A DNA stretch of 10,080 nt from an uncultured Candidatus Saccharibacteria bacterium. Lineage in GTDB: Bacteria > Patescibacteriota > Saccharimonadia > Saccharimonadales > Saccharimonadaceae. Shown here piece by piece: positions 5,473 through 10,080 of the stretch (its first letter is position 1; the number at the start of each line of letters is the position of its first letter). The stretch covers positions 1-10,080 of the forward strand of contig CAJZIB010000025.1 of the NCBI GenBank assembly GCA_916049555.1. Direction: 5' to 3'. A program made the translations under genes and the position numbers. The notes under the pieces are model-generated. The model was not told where the DNA came from, did no database searches, and saw only the letters and a program-made list of their open reading frames with translations.

Positions 5473-8400
5473 TTAGTGATGAATACTCAGATATCCGTTA
5501 TCGGCTGAGCTCTGTTGGCCTTGGATGTTCTGACGAAAACCATTTTCTCCCAATTGATGATCTTTAGGGAGATTTTGGCTAGTAGAGAAGCCTGGACGGC
5601 CGTCGTGAAGGTCAGAGGCATAATTAGTCTGACGTGCAGGAACAGGGGCAGAAACTGGGGCATTAACAGGGGTGGAGGAATTATTGGTTGAATTTTGACG
5701 TGGGAGATTGATCTGCGGATTTACAGGGGTGGAAGAAGAATTAACAGGGGTAGGGGAATTACCGGATTGATTATTAGGGGAAGAGTTGCCTTTCTTCTTA
5801 TTTTTGCGGTTCTTGTTTTTAGAATTTCGATCGGTATTTCCCTGCTCTTGGTGCCCCTGAGGTTTATTCTGGTTTTGATTGAAATTATTTTGCCTCTGTG
5901 GCGCATTTACAGACGTTTTAGCGGCTGAATTCTCAGAATTAGTACTTCCCTGCTGTTTTTGGTTTTGTTTTAATCCTGCGGCCTTTTCAGAAGTTTTTTC
6001 TGGATTATTCGTTAAGTTATTCTTGACCTGATTGGCTAACTTGTTTGCAAAACTTTCTGGTGCTTTCTTGAGCTGATTATTTAATTTATCAGCAAAGCTA
6101 AGAGATTTAACAGAGGTAGTTCCCTGTTTATTTATGGTAGAAGGTTGCTTGACATTGCTAATAGTCGAAACAGGGGAGGTAGTCGAGGTGGATGAAATAG
6201 ATGAGGTTGTCGAAATAGATGGGACGGACGAGGCTGATGAGACGGATGAAATAGCTGAAGTATGTGAAGCAGCTGAAGTAGCTGGATTAGTTGCTGTAGA
6301 GGCCTCGTTTTTGGCTTTTTCGAAGGCGGCGCCGAGATCTTTTAAGGTTAAAGAATTTTTACCGGAGATGGCGTTTGGAGAAACCTTTTTTGGATCAACT
6401 ACACGTCCAGTTTCAGGGGCGATAAACTCTAACTTTGGTGCATTTTTAGAGAATTCAAATTTAGGGGTTTTAGGCGCGTTGTTTTCGCCGCGGCCAGAGT
6501 TGGAGAGGTCTTTTTTGTATTTTTCACTTTGTTCGATATTGGCACGAATTTCGGCTTCCACGTCAGCGCGAGGTCTTGAGTAGAGATTGCGTGAACTTTC
6601 GATAATTTCGTCAAGATTATCAGTTGGGGCTTTTGGAATATTTAGGGTGGTAGCAGAGAAGGCAGGGGCTTTTTCGCCGCCAATAATCATGGAAATGACA
6701 AAGTGACGGTTGTTCATTTGAATGAGGTCGGAGGCATCGAAGACTGGTTCAAACTGTTTGACAAGGATTGGGGCATCGTCGGCGGAAACACGGAATGAGA
6801 TTGTGGTACCAACGTTACCAAAAACGGCGTCGCGAACATTCTCGGTCATCTGTGAGATGTACTGGTTGGCAACGGTGAGATTGAGACCATATTTGCGGGC
6901 CTCGGAAAGAATGACTGAGAAGGAGTCGGTCGCGAAGTTTTGGAACTCATCAACATAGAGATAAAATGGGCGACGCTTTGAGACATCTGGGATATCCGAA
7001 CGAGACATGGCGGCAAGCTGGATTTTGGTGACAAGGAAGGAGCCGAGAATGCCAGCATTATCTTCACCGATGAGACCCTTTGAGAGATTAACGACAAGAA
7101 TTTTTCCTTCATCCATGATTTTACGAACATCGAAGCTAGAGCGGGACTGACCGATGATATTGCGGATGATTGGGTTGGCAGTAAAGGCACCAACCTTATT
7201 TAAGACAGGGGCAATAGATTCATTGACTTGTTTTTCATTCCACTGGCCGAACTCATGCTTCCAGAACTGAAGAACGGTGACATCAGTACAGTATTCAAGT
7301 GTCTCTTTGCGAAATTCTTTATCTGTGAGAATGCGTGAAATGTCGAGTAGGGTGGTACCTGGGCGATCAAGAAGGGCAAGGAGGGTAAAGCGGAGGATAT
7401 GCTCAAGACGAGGGCCCCATGAGTCACCGAACATACGCTTCAAAACACCGATAACCTCAGAACAGATATTAGGCTTTCTAGTAGGATCAGAAAGCTCAAG
7501 AGGGTTGAAGGCGACTGGATATTGTGTATCAGCTGGGTTGAAATAAACAACGTCTTTAACGCGACTTTGTGGCACAAAACGAAGGTTGTTTACGGCAAAG
7601 TCACCGTGCGGATCGATAATACAATAACCTTGATTATAGAAGATATCGGAGAGAGCGAAGAGCTCAAGGAGACCAGACTTACCGGCACCGGTTTGACCGA
7701 TGATATAAACGTGCCTTGAACGATCGCGGCGGAGCATGCCAAATTGGTGATTGATGCCGCGGAAATTTGTGAGACCAAAGGCGGAAATATTTTCATCATT
7801 AGAGGCAATGCCAGTGATGAGCGGAAGTTTGGCAGGTGGTTCGGCGGTCTTTGAGGTAGCCCAGACGATGTTTGGGGTCTCGACAGAGGTGTGCGGTAGG
7901 TGATAGACACTGGCTAGTTCGGAAATGTTGAGAATGAAACCAGGGTTGGTGAATTGACGCATTTTATACGCATCAAGGTCTTCTCTGTTGAAACTACCGC
8001 CAAGTTGTTTAAAGCCATTAAGGTTAGTAGAGTTGAACTGCTTAAAGGTACCGACCAGAGCCTGCATATTGAGTTTTGCATTAATTTCACTATTACCGAG
8101 ATAAGCTAGACGGATTTTTACTTCATAACCGAGTTTGGTGGCCTTTTGTTCGGCGGCACTAACCTGGGACTTGGCACGCTCGGAAAGTTCTACTTTAACT
8201 TCAGAGGCGGTGCCACCAGTTGGAGGTGTCCAGAGAGCGGAAATGAGCTGAGCGAGCCAGGTGAAATCAATATTGAAGAGGGTAAAACCTTTTTTACCAG
8301 CTTTTAACTGCTTGATCCACTCATCGGTATCTTTGTGCCAGGAATCAGCGACTGGACGAGTGAGAATTTGGATCCAGAGCTCTTCAGAGTGATCAGGGTC

Positions 8401-8937
8401 AAGTTTAGCAAGGGTGCCGGTAATGCCAGCAAGGGGATCGACCTCGAAGTTATCAAAGGTTTTGATTGGCAGGGCGGAATTTTCCGTGAGACCGAGTTCA
8501 GCGGTATAAATAATCTCATGCGTGTCGCGGTTATCGACATAATCTTTGTCAATAGTATAGATTTGTACGGTTGGGTATTGAGCGTAAATTTGGCCCTCCA
8601 CGAAACTTTGCTGGGCTTTTGGAGTCCAAACGTAAAAACGAATCTGTCCACCAGTACTAACCACTTCAAAACTGAGATGTTCTTGGACGCCACCAGAGCT
8701 TTTCAGCGATTCTGCATCACGTAAAATGCCGTGAAGCGAGGCAAACATTTGTTCAGCAGAAAGTTCTTGCTTGTCGTTATTTTTTGGAATTTCTAGCATC
8801 AAAAGCACAGAGTCGACATTGAGAACTTTGAGCTGGTTGATTTTCTTGTGGTTAAGATAGGTGAGAACGCCTAAAATTATCACTATTGGCAGCCAAACAA
8901 TTGGCATAAGGAGCACGTGGAGAATAATACTAATCAT
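5473..8937 (-). CDS. VirD4/TraG-like (type IV secretion/conjugation-type) membrane ATPase with long low-complexity tail
   Basis: This 1154-residue protein has an N-terminal hydrophobic segment (about 5-27), then a roughly 350-residue region without motifs I can name. A RecA-fold P-loop ATPase domain follows, with Walker A GQTGAGKS (414-421) and Walker B FYLYVDEFQ (658-666) containing DE at 663-664. IIDPHGDF lies after Walker A, and TVANQYISQM follows Walker B. These features match hexameric DNA-pumping or coupling ATPases of the VirD4/TraG/HerA type; related large proteins are frequent in CPR genomes. From about residue 800 the chain becomes Ser/Thr/Asn/Gln-rich, with repeated TPVN units and two SFAxKLxNQ motifs (about 945-975). 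The substrate (DNA or protein) is unknown, and no relaxase, VirB or pilus gene is in view. The ATG is six bases after a good -10, so the mRNA may be leaderless; the sigma4-HARE gene ends 27 bases upstream. Confidence 0.75.
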   Translation of the reverse strand: MISIILHVLLMPIVWLPIVIILGVLTYLNHKKINQLKVLNVDSVLLMLEIPKNNDKQELSAEQMFASLHGILRDAESLKSSGGVQEHLSFEVVSTGGQIRFYVWTPKAQQSFVEGQIYAQYPTVQIYTIDKDYVDNRDTHEIIYTAELGLTENSALPIKTFDNFEVDPLAGITGTLAKLDPDHSEELWIQILTRPVADSWHKDTDEWIKQLKAGKKGFTLFNIDFTWLAQLISALWTPPTGGTASEVKVELSERAKSQVSAAEQKATKLGYEVKIRLAYLGNSEINAKLNMQALVGTFKQFNSTNLNGFKQLGGSFNREDLDAYKMRQFTNPGFILNISELASVYHLPHTSVETPNIVWATSKTAEPPAKLPLITGIASNDENISAFGLTNFRGINHQFGMLRRDRSRHVYIIGQTGAGKSGLLELFALSDIFYNQGYCIIDPHGDFAVNNLRFVPQSRVKDVVYFNPADTQYPVAFNPLELSDPTRKPNICSEVIGVLKRMFGDSWGPRLEHILRFTLLALLDRPGTTLLDISRILTDKEFRKETLEYCTDVTVLQFWKHEFGQWNEKQVNESIAPVLNKVGAFTANPIIRNIIGQSRSSFDVRKIMDEGKILVVNLSKGLIGEDNAGILGSFLVTKIQLAAMSRSDIPDVSKRRPFYLYVDEFQNFATDSFSVILSEARKYGLNLTVANQYISQMTENVRDAVFGNVGTTISFRVSADDAPILVKQFEPVFDASDLIQMNNRHFVISMIIGGEKAPAFSATTLNIPKAPTDNLDEIIESSRNLYSRPRADVEAEIRANIEQSEKYKKDLSNSGRGENNAPKTPKFEFSKNAPKLEFIAPETGRVVDPKKVSPNAISGKNSLTLKDLGAAFEKAKNEASTATNPATSAASHTSAISSVSSASSVPSISTTSSISSTSTTSPVSTISNVKQPSTINKQGTTSVKSLSFADKLNNQLKKAPESFANKLANQVKNNLTNNPEKTSEKAAGLKQNQKQQGSTNSENSAAKTSVNAPQRQNNFNQNQNKPQGHQEQGNTDRNSKNKNRKNKKKGNSSPNNQSGNSPTPVNSSSTPVNPQINLPRQNSTNNSSTPVNAPVSAPVPARQTNYASDLHDGRPGFSTSQNLPKDHQLGENGFRQNIQGQQSSADNGYLSIHH

Positions 8938-8943
8938 ACCTAT

Positions 8944-8952
8944 AGTTTAGCA
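8944..8952 (-). promoter_or_regulatory. Extended -10 promoter giving a leaderless TraG-like mRNA
   Basis: On the minus strand, TGC (8952-8950) precedes TAAACT (8949-8944). ATAGGT then leads directly into the ATG at 8937. Spacing and layout copy the rsmH promoter (TGA TATAAT AGAGGT ATG). The -35 is weak (CAGAAT). Co-transcription from the upstream gene is also likely. Confidence 0.45.
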
Positions 8953-8964
8953 TGAAAAGAATAA

Positions 8965-10005
8965 TTATTCTGCGGTTTTGGCAACTGTATACATGTTTTT
9001 GTCAACACGTTGATAAAGTTTTTTGTTTTGAAGATTTAGGAGCACGGTAGTTTCTTTGACTTTGCGAACCTTGAGGACGTTTTTTACGATTTCTTCACGA
9101 GTGAGCGGAGTTTTTGACTCTTCAAGGATACTGGTAATAATTTGGGAGACAGTTCCCTTTTTGTATCCCCAATCACGGAGTGCATAGATGCCGCGACCGA
9201 TGAGAACAAAACGAGGGTCTTTGATAAGTTCATTGTGAATAGCCTGGAGAGTGACATCCTTTTTGCGGAAGCTGGAGGCAGAAATAGCCTCGGCGATGTC
9301 GTTAAAATGCATTGGCTCCTTCTTGTTTTGAAGAATAACATAGATTTTATCGCGAATGTTCTTTGGGTTAACAGTTGGCCATTTTGTGAGACCCCACTGG
9401 TCGTCTAGTGAAGAAAGTTGTTTGGAGATTGAAGCCACGGCGCGGATATAGTTTGGGTGCTCATAATTCAACTGATTGTCAAGTTCTTCGAGCGAGACTG
9501 GGGCTTTTTTGGCTTTGATCAAGTTAACGATTTCATCGATGTGTTTCTTGATGGTTTTTTCGTCACCATAATCAGAGATGCCGATAGCGCCGTAATATTT
9601 CTCAGTTTCCTCAATTAGAGTGAGATTTGCGGAGATTTCGGCGAGAAAGATGAGATAGGATTTTTCAAGATTGGTGGCTTCGCGGCCATAGATTTTGGTG
9701 GTGAGGGTAGAGATTTTAGCGATTCTTCCCTCTTCTGTAAGATTGCGGATAAGGATTTTTTCAGCAGCAGCAAGTTCAGGGATTTTGCCATCTTCTGCGG
9801 CAATGCGGAGGCGAACGACAATGGCTTTTTCAAGTTGTCTGACGCGTTCCCTAGTAATGGATAAAAATTCTCCAATTTGTTCCAGTGTTTCACGCTCGCC
9901 ATTTAAACCAAATCGACGAGAGATAATTTCCTTTTCACGATCTTGCTCAATGATACTCAGGCTACCTTGGACGGCTTTCGCGATTACATCTGTATGTTGA
10001 TCCAT
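8965..10005 (-). CDS. Sigma-70 region 4-like HTH fused to HARE-HTH domain, probable transcription regulator
   Basis: The 346-residue protein starts with a sigma-70 region 4-type helix-turn-helix (about 22-68, REKEIISRRFGLNGERETLEQ then ITRERVRQLEKA), the module that reads -35 elements and touches the RNA polymerase beta flap. No region 2 or 3 is present, so it cannot melt promoters as a normal sigma factor. A helical linker follows. A HARE-HTH winged helix (about 213-285, ending in FVLIGRGIYALRDWG) is of the type seen in the RNA polymerase delta subunit. A second winged-helix-like repeat spans about 287-343, ending in YQRVDKNMYTV. The likely role is a polymerase-associated regulator, inferred from domains only. 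The start is the first ATG in frame. GGAGG at 10024-10028 lies 18 bases away and AAGGA at 10019-10023 13 bases away, both further than usual. It probably shares a transcript with the TraG-like gene. Confidence 0.8.
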   Translation of the reverse strand: MDQHTDVIAKAVQGSLSIIEQDREKEIISRRFGLNGERETLEQIGEFLSITRERVRQLEKAIVVRLRIAAEDGKIPELAAAEKILIRNLTEEGRIAKISTLTTKIYGREATNLEKSYLIFLAEISANLTLIEETEKYYGAIGISDYGDEKTIKKHIDEIVNLIKAKKAPVSLEELDNQLNYEHPNYIRAVASISKQLSSLDDQWGLTKWPTVNPKNIRDKIYVILQNKKEPMHFNDIAEAISASSFRKKDVTLQAIHNELIKDPRFVLIGRGIYALRDWGYKKGTVSQIITSILEESKTPLTREEIVKNVLKVRKVKETTVLLNLQNKKLYQRVDKNMYTVAKTAE

Positions 10006-10080
10006 TCTAGGTCTTTTTTCCTTCCTCCACCGCTGAATTGTTACTGAATTGTTTGCTAAAATTTAATATATAATAACATT
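10006..10080 (-). promoter_or_regulatory. Upstream region of the sigma4-HARE gene with tandem 11-mer
   Basis: An AT-rich TATATATTAAAT stretch near 10062-10073 may hold the -10. Between it and the ribosome binding site, CTGAATTGTTA (10033-10043) is repeated in tandem as CTGAATTGTTT (10044-10054). Such a direct repeat downstream of a promoter could be an operator, possibly for the gene product itself. A purine-rich GGAGGAAGGAAAAAAG follows. Confidence 0.4.

Noticed and set aside
6134..6583. 149-codon plus-strand ORF with an acidic repetitive product
   Set aside because: It is the antisense shadow of the Ser/Thr repeat tract in the TraG-like tail and has no independent start signal.

Overview
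The window looks like chromosomal DNA from a Candidate Phyla Radiation (Patescibacteria) bacterium, most likely Saccharibacteria (TM7) or a close relative. This is inferred from gene content, not from a marker search. The evidence is an AT-rich genome, divergent short versions of two universal genes (rsmH, infB), promoters placed so that transcripts start at the start codon, and a minus-strand pair: a sigma-70-region-4/HARE-HTH protein followed by a very large VirD4/TraG-like ATPase. All recognised genes end in TAA or TAG, and I saw no sign of UGA recoding.

Layout. Positions 1-771 hold no confident gene. They contain a cluster of DnaA-box-like 9-mers (two as a head-to-head pair) beside an AT-rich stretch, which is a candidate replication origin; a 26-codon mini-ORF; small hairpins; and A/C-rich linkers. 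On the plus strand from 772 come rsmH (16S rRNA C1402 N4-methyltransferase), a 21-codon mini-ORF with a very strong ribosome binding site, about 270 bases of apparently highly structured non-coding RNA ending in a pseudoknot, a short FtsL/DivIC-like membrane protein gene, and infB (translation initiation factor IF2). A very long stem-loop terminator follows infB. Positions 4617-5442 have no gene; they hold a second copy of a terminator arm, a strong G-quadruplex motif, a minus-strand terminator-like hairpin and other inverted repeats. On the minus strand, 10005 to 5473, the sigma4-HARE gene lies 27 bases upstream of the TraG-like ATPase, which has its own apparent leaderless promoter and a roughly 350-residue low-complexity tail.

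How it fits together. The plus-strand block is housekeeping: rRNA maturation, division and translation initiation, transcribed away from the proposed origin. The minus-strand block looks like a regulator plus a DNA-pumping or secretion-type ATPase. The most interesting item is the structured RNA at about 1788-2056. It follows a strongly translated mini-ORF, its helices can be drawn base by base, it contains a nine-pair loop-to-tail pseudoknot, and I could not match it to RNase P RNA, tmRNA, SRP RNA, 6S RNA or a standard group I or group II intron.
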